Assembly: GCA_011763485.2 (NCBI GenBank)
Contig: JAANSK020085574.1
Span: forward strand, 1 to 27,258
DNA length: 27,258 nucleotides
Reading direction: 5' to 3'
Origin: Isoetes engelmannii
Lineage: Eukaryota; Streptophyta; Lycopodiopsida; Isoetales; Isoetaceae
Part shown: piece by piece, positions 1-10,436 of the stretch
How positions within the stretch are numbered: the first letter of the stretch is position 1
How the letters are laid out: each line of letters starts with the position of its first letter
Made by a program: the position numbers and the translations under genes
The notes under the pieces: model-generated
What the model was told of the DNA's origin: nothing
The model's input: only the letters and a program-made list of their open reading frames with translations
Databases searched by the model: none

Positions 1-1004
1 GAACATCTAAGGGCATCACAGACCTGTTATTGCCTCAAACTTCCATCCGCTAGACGCGAATAGTCCCAGCTGGTTCATGTACTGCAAATTCTCCATCTAG
101 GTAGACATGTCTACTCCGGCCACATGAACAGACGTCATGGTTGCAGCTGATCCCACGGGAGGGTGGGACTCTGATGTCTATACTAAAACATACACTAGCC
201 TGTACAGGCTCCGGTAGCAAAACTTGTAGCAACTGTCTCAGCTATGCCCACTTCTCGATAGACACAGTCAGGGATGTGCCTATCATCCCTCCGTCGGTAG
301 TGCACATCTGGTCCTGGAGCACATGCGAGAAATATTGAACTTGCAGTCCATGGTAGTTTGAATGCCGATTCCAAGAGGCTGTTGCGGCCCAAAGAGGGAC
401 TGAGGTATCTCGAGCGGGGTCCCCCGGCCGTGCAATTCTTTAATAGAACGAGAGCTCATGGGCTGTGGAACCCGCTGCTGGGTGAGTAAAGGCTCCTTGT
501 ATGTAGGATGAGGCTTCTTTCTTTCCATCCGTATCCCAAATCATTTCTTGATTGGGGGTCCTTTCGTCCACGGTGGGCCTTGTACCTATCAGAAACTTTT
601 CCAGTATGTGCGAGACCCTAGAGGACAGTGCTCTAAAAATCTCTCGTAGCGGGCTTCTTTGAGGGCATGTGTCTTGTGCGACCTTTGCGGCATTGAACGA
701 TCCTCGATGCTAGACACCAGGGATGGTGGCGCTTAACGGCCCGCCCCCAGACAACAGACCTAAGGAGCTCGGGATAGAGGGTGTGTTGTTGAAGTGGCTT
801 GCTGTAGGGGAAATTGAAGTTTAGATTTGGATTTTAAACGCGTAAAAACTTAAGAGAGCGCCATGCTGGGATTGGGCTAGAATCTGGACTAACCTACCCG
901 CACCCAGCCAGCGTAGGAACAAGACACATACTTTGTGTTGGCAATCTGCTTGCCGGAGTTTTCCTTGACCACTTTTTGTTCTGTAGATTTAGGTTTCTAG
1001 GCCT
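1..1004. other. no recognisable gene
   Basis: Short open frames occur on both strands, the longest about 80 codons at 283-528 on the minus strand. None shows a family motif or convincing codon structure. The region is more GC-rich than the right half of the window and may be old repeat sequence. No LTR, tRNA or promoter was recognised. Confidence 0.4.
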
Positions 1005-1125
1005 ATGATTTTATTCATTTCTGCAGCTGCTAATAGATGGAGCTACAACCGCTTTCACCACTACAATTGGAGTGAAAAAACAATTCGCAGGAAGATTTCA
1101 CGCCCGGGAAAAATCAACATCAACC

Positions 1126-1235
1126 ATGTTGATGTTGATGTTGATGTTGATGTTGATGTTGATGTTGATGTTGATGTTGATGTTGATGTTGATGTTGATG
1201 TTGCTGTTGATGTTGCTGTTGTTGTTGTTGTTGTT
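1126..1235. repeat. (GTTGAT)n hexanucleotide microsatellite
   Basis: About fourteen uninterrupted GTTGAT units are followed by a degenerate tail of GTTGCT and GTT units. Read in frame it would give Val-Asp or Leu-Met alternations, but the surrounding frames are not gene-like, so it is treated as a non-coding satellite. Confidence 0.95.
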
Positions 1236-1451
1236 CATGTATGTCTCTAGGCATGATTCGAAGTTGCAAATTACTTCAAAGATCTACTCACAGCTTCCTT
1301 GAATACCCTGCGGCTATTACTAACGAAAATCAGGACAACTAAAAAAAAAAAAGGACGTCCTAAAATGAAGATGCCTAAAAACAAAAAGAGGGAAAGCGTA
1401 GCTCCATTCACAGTGTGACATCCCATCTTTTGCATGTCCGACCGTCTCCCA

Positions 1452-1459
1452 TATAAATT
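1452..1459 (+). promoter_or_regulatory. TATA-like box upstream of the 1591 start
   Basis: TATAAATT lies about 130 bp before an ATG in a good context (tccATGGCC at 1591). The intervening leader is rich in C and T, as in many plant 5' leaders. The spacing suits a polymerase II promoter for the decayed coding unit downstream. Position and spacing are seen; function is inferred. Confidence 0.4.
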
Positions 1460-1590
1460 CTGCCTTTAGAGTTTCCCGCTCTCATTTTGCTCTTGCGCTT
1501 CTACCTTACTCTTCCCTCCGCTCTTCTGTCTCCGTCCTGGCTGCTTCTATCCACACTCGTCTTTGCTCCCTGTTAAATCCTGCTTGCTCC

Positions 1591-4500
1591 ATGGCCACTG
1601 CAAGCTCCTCTCTTCCTGATCTTTCTGTCAAATTCCTTCTCAACACAGAAACCCACAAGAGCCACACCCTAGACATGCCTGTTGTTAACCTTTTTCAGAG
1701 GGCTGGCTCGTTGGAGTTTAATCGCCTAAAATGGCATGTTTTGGAGGTTGTTGAGCTTCAAGACTTTGACAAATTCTACTGCGCAATCGACAACAGGATC
1801 GCCAACAAAATTGTTGGTAACACTGTAACCCTCGATGAAGCTCTCCGTAATCGTGCTTTTTACTTCTCCCATGTCTCTGATTTCATCTCCCCTGGTGATA
1901 TACTCAAACAAGATATCTTCAAATTTCCTCCCCCTCCCAGCACAGGGAAAGTTCTCTTTTCTTCTTTCCCCCTCCAATTAATACCTTGGCTCAGGTCATA
2001 CTTCGAAAAATTGAAGGCCAGCCAGTTAAAAACACCCAGCTTGCTAAGCCGGTCACTCATACGGTGGTGCTCGCTGCGTATGTTGATAAGCCAATGAATT
2101 GGCTTTACTCTTGCAACACCGCATGGCACATGCCAATAAAGTCATCTGCTCCACTTTGCCTAAAACTGGTATTGTGTCCTGCATTTTGGGGGACATTCTC
2201 AACAGATCATCAACACTGTCAAAGGCCTCCCACCACTCTTTCATGGACCCCGGCAGAGTCTCACTGTTGATTTGCAAGAACAACATTCCGGCTCCCGCCC
2301 TCTACAAAAGACCGCAAACCAAGAGGTGCAGTCCGCCCCCAAAAATACAGAAGAAGAGCCCGCGGGTAACAACAATCAGCAAGATACTCAAGAGGTACCC
2401 AAAGCAGACAAACACAAAAAGCGTCGTCATTCCCAGTCTCCGAAAGGCAGCAAAAAGGAGCCAAGGAAGAAGAAACAAAGACAAGCCCGGGGAAAGTTAG
2501 TTGCACAGGTACCCGATGAGCCGGAAACCACTTTTGCCAGCAACCTCCTGCATTCGTCATACAGATGAGGATCATACTCACACATCATCCAACATTCAGC
2601 ATGCCACAACAGAATATTTGCAGCACACTAGGGAATCTGGCCCGCATAAGGACACACAACATACATCGAAGCTCCAGACTCAACCTCTTCCCGACTATGT
2701 GGACTTGGACCCGCCTGTATCTCCATCCGTTACATCTTCAGCTGCCATCATCACTCAGCTATTCCATGAAGGCCATCTTTGGATGAAGGATCTGCAAACC
2801 CAGTAGGGTTTTCAGCTATTGAAAAATAAACAGGCAGATCTTAACGCACATGAGCTTGAGCGCGTTTCTTCAAAAAATCAATTGCTCAAGTTTAACCTTC
2901 ACAACAACAACCTCCTTATCAACAAGTTGCAGGCTGATTGTCAGGCTCAGGAACAACAGAATTTGATACTGAAAAGCAATCAGCACAAGAAACCACAGTC
3001 CTTGCCGTTGATGATAGTCGGGCCTCCATGCACTTGGAGATTGACGATTTGAAAAAACAATTCGAGGTGACCACTGCCGAACTTCAAGGTAAAACTTAAG
3101 CCTTTACTTATCAACTTAATGACTGCAAGAAGATGATCAATAAGGAAACTGCCCATGCGAATGACTTGCAGATCAATTGACCACGCAAGTGGTCAGTCTT
3201 CCGGCGCAAGTTGCCGAGCGGACTCCTCTTTGACAAACATCAAGACAGACCTTGTAGACAGGCAAAAGTTGTTGAGTCACAGAACACACTTCTTGCAAAA
3301 ACACCCCCTGATACCATACCCAAGACCCCCCACGAAGATTTGCAGGCCCAGTATAACAATCTCACTTCAACTGCTAAAGCCAAGATCCGCGGTCTTCAAG
3401 CGGATTTGGATCATCAAATGGAAATGGTTGAAGACTATCTGTCCACAAATGAGGATTTGGAACTCAAGTCAGCAACCTCATATCCTTCATTGACACCATT
3501 CCCCAACTGCTTCCACCCGCTGCCAATTACCGCCTGCAAACTGCTCACCGACAGATGACATTCTGGAGCAATTGGATTAAGCTAGGGGTACCAAAGACAT
3601 CGTCATCTCCAACACTTCCTTGGTAAAGTACTGGTCATAGCTCTCTCTGCCGGACCAGGCTCTCTTTTGTACAATGCTTTATTATAATTTGGTGTCTATT
3701 GAAGACCCAAATATTTTTTATTTGTTAACCATTCAGCCTATGGCCTTTGTATACTGGGACCGGATGAATCAGCACTATGCTACAAATGGTCAAAGCGCCA
3801 GCTATAATGCATGGAAGACTGCCTTTGAGCAAGCTCCAACACAGTCACTTTTCTTCAATCCTGCCAATCCTCTGCTCCAAACTGATTATCACAATACAGT
3901 TTACAAAGCCGCCAAAGCTAGACTTCAATAGCTGCTCCCAGATTGGATTCACATGACAGGAGATTCTTCCTTTCAACTAGAAAATGCTCATGAGCTATTT
4001 ATGGCACAAGTTCTCATCCAATACCATACAACATATTTGTAACTGCAGGAAATTGCCAAGGCTATTCAGCAAGAGGAACCACAATGGGCAATTTAGAGTC
4101 CGGTTCTGGTACACCGCTTGTTCCCTCTCTTCAGATGGAGACAGTTATGCCAGAAGTACGATCTCATTGAGATGACACTTACTGACAACCAGCGCATTTC
4201 TCTGCTTCAGTCCCGGCACGAAGTAAAAGCCACATGATATATGCTACTGGGTACAAGCTCCTTTGCTATCATGCAGGATGAATATTAGAGGGAGCCTTTC
4301 TATATCCACGAAGATATTCAAGCAGTCTGGGCGACAACTCCTGCCCGTATTAGAGATGACCCGCGTTTTGATACTCGATTTGTTCACCGACAGCCATGGG
4401 CATCAGGACAAAAGCTTGGTGGATCCCAAAATTGAATATAAATCCCCAATCCGCGGGGTTGGAAATCTTATGCCACTATTCTGCCTGCCTTAGAGCACTC

Positions 4501-4928
4501 TGCCCAGCATGCTACGCAGTCACCAGACCCAGATGTCTACTAACATGGTGTTTACTGTTTGGCTTTAAAATATCTCCTGAGGCAATTGCAAATCAGCGAC
4601 TATCCGCTCCATCATTTTAATCCCAATGCAGATAGCTCATAATATGGCATTGAGGATCTGCTCCTCAGCAAGTGTCGGGAAGTCCCTGCCCTGGTACATG
4701 AACTTTTTGAAGAGATGCTGCGGACAGATTTTCTTATCAGTACCGACAAGGCCATTGCTCATCTCACGAATTCGGGTGATCCCCTCCCGGCACCAGCACA
4801 TTCAAGCTTACCAGGATAGATCGGTGCAGCCGCATACAGAATCATCAGATGTTGCTCACCTCTCCTCTGATTCATGGCCTCCTCCGGATCTGACTCCCCC
4901 TCTTTTCAAAGAGCTGGGTTATCTTTCC
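1591..4928 (+). pseudogene. decayed coiled-coil coding unit, probably part of an LTR element
   Basis: A long plus-strand region keeps protein-like composition but is broken many times, so it is a fossil. It opens with a 168-codon frame at 1591 that matches no family I recognise. A Lys/Arg-rich patch resembling a nuclear-localisation or nucleic-acid-binding tail follows around 2400-2490 (it includes KKEPRKKKQRQ). Two heptad-like coiled-coil stretches come next, near 2815-2985 and 3340-3470. A further protein-like stretch (3674-3930, with WDRMNQHYATNG) continues towards 4900. No reverse transcriptase, integrase, protease or zinc knuckle was seen. It ends at a purine tract and LTR-like block, so a structural (gag- or env-like) ORF of a retroelement is the leading guess. 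A decayed host coiled-coil gene is the alternative. Confidence 0.45.
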
Positions 4929-4958
4929 GGGGGAGGGGGGGGAGGGGTGTGTGTGTGT

Positions 4959-4983
4959 TAACATTGACTCCTCGTCAATGTTA
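4959..4983. repeat. 10-bp perfect inverted repeat
   Basis: Arms TAACATTGAC and GTCAATGTTA flank a 5-base loop (TCCTC). It sits within the first 40 bases of the LTR-like block and could be a protein-binding palindrome in its U3 region. Confidence 0.8.
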
Positions 4984-5315
4984 TACAAAGGCCCAAGCTC
5001 CTTTGGGTCACATCTGGCAAACGAAGGGAGTGGGCATGCCAAGGGCAGCCAACACGATGATATGAAGGGCTGCCCGTTTTGGGCACGACACGCAGATTGG
5101 CACGACCCGGGGCACGGAAGCTGCTCCCAATTTTTTTTCTGGGCCCGATTTTGCACACAGCCAGCAGCACGGGCGGGGCCACGACAACATGCCATTAGAG
5201 GTCACTATCCTGACATCTAAATCTGGTTATCTGCCGATCAGGCATCTCTGACAATTGCAACAACTTGGCCTAGTTGGTCTCAAGTCACAATCATCAGGCC
5301 ACGCCCCGACATTGC

Positions 5316-5324
5316 TATAAAAGG
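5316..5324 (+). promoter_or_regulatory. TATA box in LTR-like block
   Basis: TATAAAAGG is close to the plant TATA consensus and is followed by CCCCCCACAG, a plausible start region about 30 bp downstream. It is the best promoter-like motif in the left third of the window and supports reading the block as an LTR with U3 to its left. Confidence 0.55.
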
Positions 5325-5757
5325 CCCCCCACAGATTGAAGAAGTGTCGGAGATTTGAGAGCCTTGAGTTGCCTCATATTCTCAGTCCATCTGGAGTTTG
5401 TGTGCTTTGAGTTGCCACAACTTTGGTCCTTAGTGATTCAGTTTGCTGATTACCTGATGTTATGTATTTATCTCCTTATATGATCTTTCATTACCTTCCT
5501 GTACTTACTCCATTTGGAGTTTTATGAATTTTGATTACCTTCGAGATTTGCCTAAGTGTTTATGAGTTATTGATTTGTTCAGAGTTCTTAAGTTCGCAAA
5601 TTTTATTTATGTGCAGAATTTCATAAGTGTTTCTTGAATTTGATCCATGAGCTTCCTTTGCAACATTTTCTTTCATCTGTTCTAAATCCCGCGTGACATT
5701 CAGTAGGCAGATACCTAAGCATCAAAGATCACATAAACTAGTGAATCTACGAAAGGT

Positions 5758-6012
5758 CCCTCTGCTCGAACCCTGGCACTTAACACACACTACATTGCTC
5801 GAATAGTAGTTTTAATGTCATGCCACTAGGCATCATCCAATTGGACATGTGACCACACACCACACTACATTGCTCGATTGGGCCCTGCCCCCAACCACCT
5901 TACATTGCATGTTGGGACTTGACCGCTAACAGTGCCGAGTGCGATTTTGGGCGGTCTCGAACTCGAGACCACATTGCTGAGGAACTAGTCGGTTACCACT
6001 AGACCAAACACA
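5758..6012 (-). mobile_element. composite tRNA-derived SINE
   Basis: Read on the minus strand, the 5' end carries an A-box-like TGGTCTAGTGGTAA (about 5993-6006). A B-box-like GAGTTCGAGACC (about 5952-5965) follows at tRNA-like spacing. A second A/B pair lies further along: GCCTAGTGGCATGA near 5820-5834 and AGGGTTCGAGCA near 5764-5775. AGCAATGTGGT/AGCAATGTAGTG recurs in each part. This is the layout of a dimeric tRNA-derived SINE transcribed by polymerase III from internal boxes. No poly(A) tail or clear target duplication was found, so the outer limits are approximate. Confidence 0.55.
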
Positions 6013-6019
6013 TTATGAG

Positions 6020-7140
6020 ACTTCATATAAATGCCATAGATGCACTGCTTCAAACTTTTGAATAACTTGTAGACATGGTTGCAAATCGACGTTGTTGTTT
6101 AGCAATTCCAAATCTATAAACTTATCAAACTAAAAATGATTTAGCTTTATTTTTGTCTGGGCTTTTGTAGAACTTATAGTGGGCAACAGAGCATGAGAAT
6201 GCATAATGAACACAAGGGAGCATGGTCTCCATTGACATTAGCAACATAGATCATATCATACCAAATGGGAATTTTAGGATTAAAGTCTTATTGCAAGAAT
6301 TCGTGTATACTCCAATGCTTAGATCATAAAATTCCTAAAAGTATCAGATGCTATCCAGAGTGATCAAACTTACCTAATGCTGTAATGCCTAAACCTGCAC
6401 ACAAGAGATAGAACAAGTAATGCTTTATATAATGGTTTTCTCTTTCCAAACATCCTAAGCAATGGACCTTTGAAATTTACCTATTAGCTCCACGTTGTAG
6501 AAAGGACGGACGAATTCTAATTCCGGTTCTCTCTAATGTGGACGTAACTTCTAAGGCTAACCATGAACACGAGGCTAGATCAAATCTAACAACCCTAATG
6601 CCACGTGCACAATAATCCTACCTGGCGGCAATATGGACACTCTAAAATTGCTTCAAAGTGTCAAGGCGAGTTTGTGCAAACGTGCGAAAAAAATTAAAAA
6701 TCTGTTGTTTGGGTTGTTAATGAGAGAGAGTCAAAAATAAAAATGTAAACGCTTTATATGTTTTGAAGTTGTCCATGCTCTCTCTTCTTCTTGCACTCAC
6801 CCCCCCCCCCCCCCTTTTTTTTAGCTAAAGAGAGGTGCAACAATCTCTGAAATTTTGGCCTATCCACGTGGCTTGACACATCAGCCAATTTGAGCTATGC
6901 CGTTAGATCTTACAATTTTGGCGTCTATGGACAGGGAAATTAGAAATTCCTTGGAATTTCCCTCCGACCTGTTTTTTTTCCTTTCATTCTTTCATACTGG
7001 CTTGAACAACTACACAGATTGAACAAGAGTGTTTGTATTGTGCGGAGGTGTAAAGGGAGGCAATCAGTGCCGACTTATTCATGGGTCTAGGAGAAGCTTA
7101 GTTAGGGTAGAGGTCCGGCTATGTGTTCTTTCGAGCATGA
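6020..7140. other. intergenic, no gene seen
   Basis: AT-rich sequence without a sustained frame or family motif. It contains a mononucleotide block of 15 C followed by 8 T at 6800-6822. Confidence 0.5.
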
Positions 7141-7154
7141 CAGCGACTGTTGTG

Positions 7155-7347
7155 GGGATTTCAACTGCCTCACAAGCACCGACCTGTTGATCCAGATCTT
7201 TTTCAAGCTCCATCCAGAGATATGTCCATAGTGAGACGTGTTGCAAATCCTGGTTCGATGCTATTTTGTCCTCTGAATTCCTTAACCTGTGGAAGCATGA
7301 AAAGCAGCAAATCTGTGCAGTTCTACTCTTCGAAACTAAGCATGTAA
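7155..7347 (+). pseudogene. decayed F-box domain fragment
   Basis: Plus-strand translation shows TDLLIQIFFKLHPE, then DMSIVRRV, then CKSWFDAILSSEFLNLWKHE, each in a different frame. In order they follow the F-box pattern: Leu-rich helix 1, the VRRVCKSW core, then the 'ssp.FL.l' segment. F-box proteins are substrate receptors of SCF ubiquitin ligases. At least two frame shifts interrupt the domain, and no kelch or LRR repeats follow, so it looks like a dead gene fragment. The match is by memory of the consensus and not by search. Confidence 0.5.
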
Positions 7348-7399
7348 GTTCCTTAGCAAGAAATTGTAGTAAATTGTGATATCTATTAAGTTGCAATAA

Positions 7400-8190
7400 A
7401 GAAGCCTTTGTATTTTACCCATGTCATTTGATCTATGGTGGAAGGGGGAGGATTCGCCTCCAGTTCTATATCCTCTTGCAATTGGACCCCTATGATTCGT
7501 TACCAGGTTTGTGCATGCTTAGAACCGAAATAGCAATCTCGTGCAAGTTAAAATTTCAATTCTAGGAATTGAGTTATTTGAAATTCGAATTCCATTCTCT
7601 TTTAACGATTCGTGTTGCTTGATGCAACAGGTCCTTCTAGGAAATGCAGAGTTTCCTATGTAGTTCTTGGCACATTATAACCTATTGCGGATAAAGGAAC
7701 GATTTGTGTTTCAAATTTTTTTTTCAAGTATAGCATACCCAGCATCATTTCCTGGTTTTCTAGGTATTTCTGCTAGTTTATGAACTGCATTATGATTACC
7801 TAGCAATATATAAACTCTTGGATGCACTTCATCCTATTATCTTTATGGCTGAGCTCTAGATTTTGGTACACTTTCAATTGTGCAGTTATGTATGAAGTCA
7901 TAACAACGTATATTTCATGTTGCACAACAAGTATGATTTCCTGCGTTTGAATAAAACGACGACAAGTGTGCTACTGTAATTAAGCCTACAATGATGGACA
8001 TGTTAAAGGAGGTAACCTTTGACCAATAACTTTGCATTTATACTTTGTTAACTTATATAATATTGTATCGATCTGAAATATTGATCAAATAGTAATTTGG
8101 TTATTGTTTATTTTCTTTCTATATATTAGCTTCCATTTGCTTTTATGCAATAATATCTTTAGTCTGTTCATGGTGCAAGTACTGATCCAA
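7400..8190. other. intergenic, no gene seen
   Basis: AT-rich sequence with no sustained frame. It may include the decayed upstream part of the Helitron that becomes recognisable at about 8199, but no Rep-domain motif was found. Confidence 0.45.
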
Positions 8191-8198
8191 GCCATTTG

Positions 8199-8306
8199 AT
8201 TAATGGATAGACATGGCAGAGATGCAACAAGATGTGGGCCGTCTATATAATGACCAACATATTATCTTTGAACGTATGATCGATGAGCATGTGATGCTGG
8301 AAAAAG
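8199..8306 (+). mobile_element. Helitron helicase, left fragment
   Basis: The frame starting near 8207 reads LYNDQHIIFERMIDEHVMLE. This resembles the segment just before the Walker A motif of Helitron PIF1 helicases (LN.DQ...F..I....). It stops at an LTR element, and the reading resumes at 12451 with KGQVFFIQGVGG. The 5 bases 8302-8306 (AAAAG) are the left copy of that element's target duplication. On its own the fragment is too short to call; the exact continuation across the insertion makes it convincing. Confidence 0.6.
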
Positions 8307-9063
8307 TGATACGAATCGTATCTTGTTCCTGCAAATTGAACCAACTCCAAACAAAGAATCTAATATAATCAGTAGTAATAGGAACTCTGGACACGAGTTC
8401 ACCACCCAACCGGACTCAGACTTGCAAACACTGCATTCAGGATCTGTCTTACTCTACCCAAACCTGAGAATCTATTAGAGCAACTGCTTTATCTTCTCTT
8501 TATTATGTCTTTAATTTAAACAAGAGGGATTTGAGATCTGGCTTAAATTCAATACAAAGATTTGGCTTAAGATTTAATGAAAGAATCTGGCCTACTTCAA
8601 GAATATCAACGGTTTCTTCTTTCCCTCTCTGAGAATCTATCTGTCCATCCGGATAACCTCTACATTCTAGAAACCTGGTATAAAATTACAACAAGGAATT
8701 GGGTCATAACATCAAGGAATTAGGGAGGCATGATTTTCTCTAGCTTCTCCACCTCAAATCCACGTTCTCCTCTCTCCCCCATTCTTAAAGACAAGATGTT
8801 CCCTTATTATATTCTTATCCCTTTTGGGTTGTCCTTTATAGTCTTACTTTTTGGTCTAACCTTTTATGTCTTATTAAGCCATGACCTTTACGTCACTTTT
8901 ACGAATGTTATTAACATGACTTTTATATTATGTGATATCTAACTTAATACTCAAGGTAATAAATATCTCTTAGCATATACAAGACTATTTTTTTTGCTTT
9001 GCTTTGCCTCTATGTTCATCCTGCAAGTCCTCTGAGTCGCACCCCCGAGCTTGTACCATATCA
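8307..9063 (-). repeat. 3' LTR of the nested element
   Basis: A 757-bp terminal repeat starting (minus strand) TGATATGGTAC and ending CGTATCA. A 15-base palindrome, GATACGAATCGTATC (8308-8322), lies at the terminus that abuts the flanking Helitron. Confidence 0.75.
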
Positions 9064-9924
9064 ATCCTTCCCTTCTCAAGGATGATCGTCCTCGATCATC
9101 TGCCTTTCTGGAATAACAACATTTTCCCAAAGCTAGTCACCTGACTATCTGCTTTGAAAGCTAGTCACCTGACTATCTGCTTTGAAAGATTTTCCAATCT
9201 TTTTCCCAAAGCTAGTCGCCTGACTATCTGCTTTGAAAGATTTTTCTAGGCTGGTAGACTTACCATTGGCCTACAAAATATCATTTTAAGGGATCTGGCT
9301 TCTGTGCTACAGTCACTGTTACCTTCTTATTTCTTTGAGCTAGAGCAACTAAATCTAATTCAAAAGCTCTTTCTTTAACTCTAATCAAATGAATTTATGC
9401 TCAATTAAACCAAAACTCACATACATACACAACTTCTTTGGTTTACTTATCTTTCAGATAACCAATCTGAAGTTGTCCTATGTCCTAGGCTTCTGCCTTT
9501 TCTTTGTCAAGGGTAGGGGACTTTATGATACAACATCAGCAATTTAACATGTGCAATCTATGCAGTATATTATACTTTTGTTCCTCAAAAGCTTCAGTTC
9601 ACTTTCGTTCATCTGGAGGCTCAACTAGCTCTGCACAATCCTTCATCGTTATTGTCCTTTCTTGCTTCTCTGTACCTTATGCATACAACATAGACCAATC
9701 CCAAATTAAAGTTAAAACTTCTTAAAGCAAGGAATTGCATGTTTTCTGGGAGCCACCTGCATCTAAGTTTCCAATATCATGGGTAACATACTGGCCTTAG
9801 TGCCACAAATTAAATTATGGAAAACTCAAACAAGATTATTACGCAGGAACTTCCATTATATCTATGGATCTGCAAAGCACAACTACTGTTTCACTAGCAC
9901 ACATGCAGCTTCCAACATATTCAT
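9064..9924 (-). other. interior of the nested LTR element
   Basis: About 860 bp without a recognisable coding domain on either strand. It holds the polypurine tract at its 3' end and the 28-bp repeats listed separately. Confidence 0.6.
9132..9238. repeat. three copies of a 28-bp unit
   Basis: The unit begins GCTAGTCACCTGACTATC and ends TGCTTTGAAA. It occurs head to tail at 9132-9159 and 9160-9187, and again at 9211-9238 with one base changed. It lies next to the polypurine tract of the nested LTR element. Confidence 0.9.
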
Positions 9925-10242
9925 CTACCCAAACCTGAGACTCTGATAGAGCAGTTGCTCTATCTTCTCTGGGCCTCTGTCTTTAATTTAAACAAGAAGG
10001 ATTTGAGATCTGGCTTAAATTCAATACAAGGATTTGGCTTAAGATTTAATGAAAGAATCTAGCCTACTTCAAGAATATTAACGGTTTCTTCTTTCCCTCT
10101 CTGAGAATCTATCTATCCATCCGAATAATCTCTCTGGGACATTCTAGACATCTGGTACAAAATTACAACAAGGAATTGGGTCGTAACATCACAGAATTAG
10201 GGAGGCATGCTTTTCCCTAGCGTCTCCACCTCAAACCCATGT

Positions 10243-10313
<71 letters not shown>

Positions 10314-10436
10314 CCATTCTTAAAGATAAGATGTTCCCATATTATATTCTTATCCCTTTTGGATTGTCCTTTATAGTCTTACTTTTTGGTCTAACCTTTT
10401 ATGTCTTATTAAGTCATGACCTTTTACGTCACTTTT
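9925..10436 (-). repeat. partial 5' LTR, first part
   Basis: Matches the 8450-8905 part of the other LTR in the same order and strand, including TTTGGCTTAAGATTTAATG and ACAAGGAATTGGGTC. It differs from its partner mainly by a (CT)32 expansion. The remaining part of this LTR is at 12290-12445. Confidence 0.75.
10247..10310. repeat. (CT)32 microsatellite
   Basis: Thirty-two uninterrupted CT units. The partner LTR has only a few CT units at the equivalent place (about 8770-8780), so the array expanded after the element inserted. Confidence 0.95.

Larger units (their letters stand above)
4929..5700 (+). mobile_element. polypurine tract and LTR-like block
   Basis: A G-rich purine tract (about 4929-4947) is followed directly by TGTGTG and TGTTAACATTG, the usual layout of a 3' polypurine tract and LTR start. 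Downstream are a short inverted repeat, a GC-rich U3-like stretch, a TATA box at 5316 and about 370 bp of T-rich sequence resembling R-U5. No second copy was found in the window, so the right boundary (about 5700) is uncertain and the call rests on layout only. Superfamily not determined; it looks old and partial. Confidence 0.45.

Noticed and set aside
1005-1302. Open frames made of repeated Val-Asp or Leu-Met
   Set aside because: They are the hexanucleotide microsatellite translated in two frames; there is no coding signal outside it.
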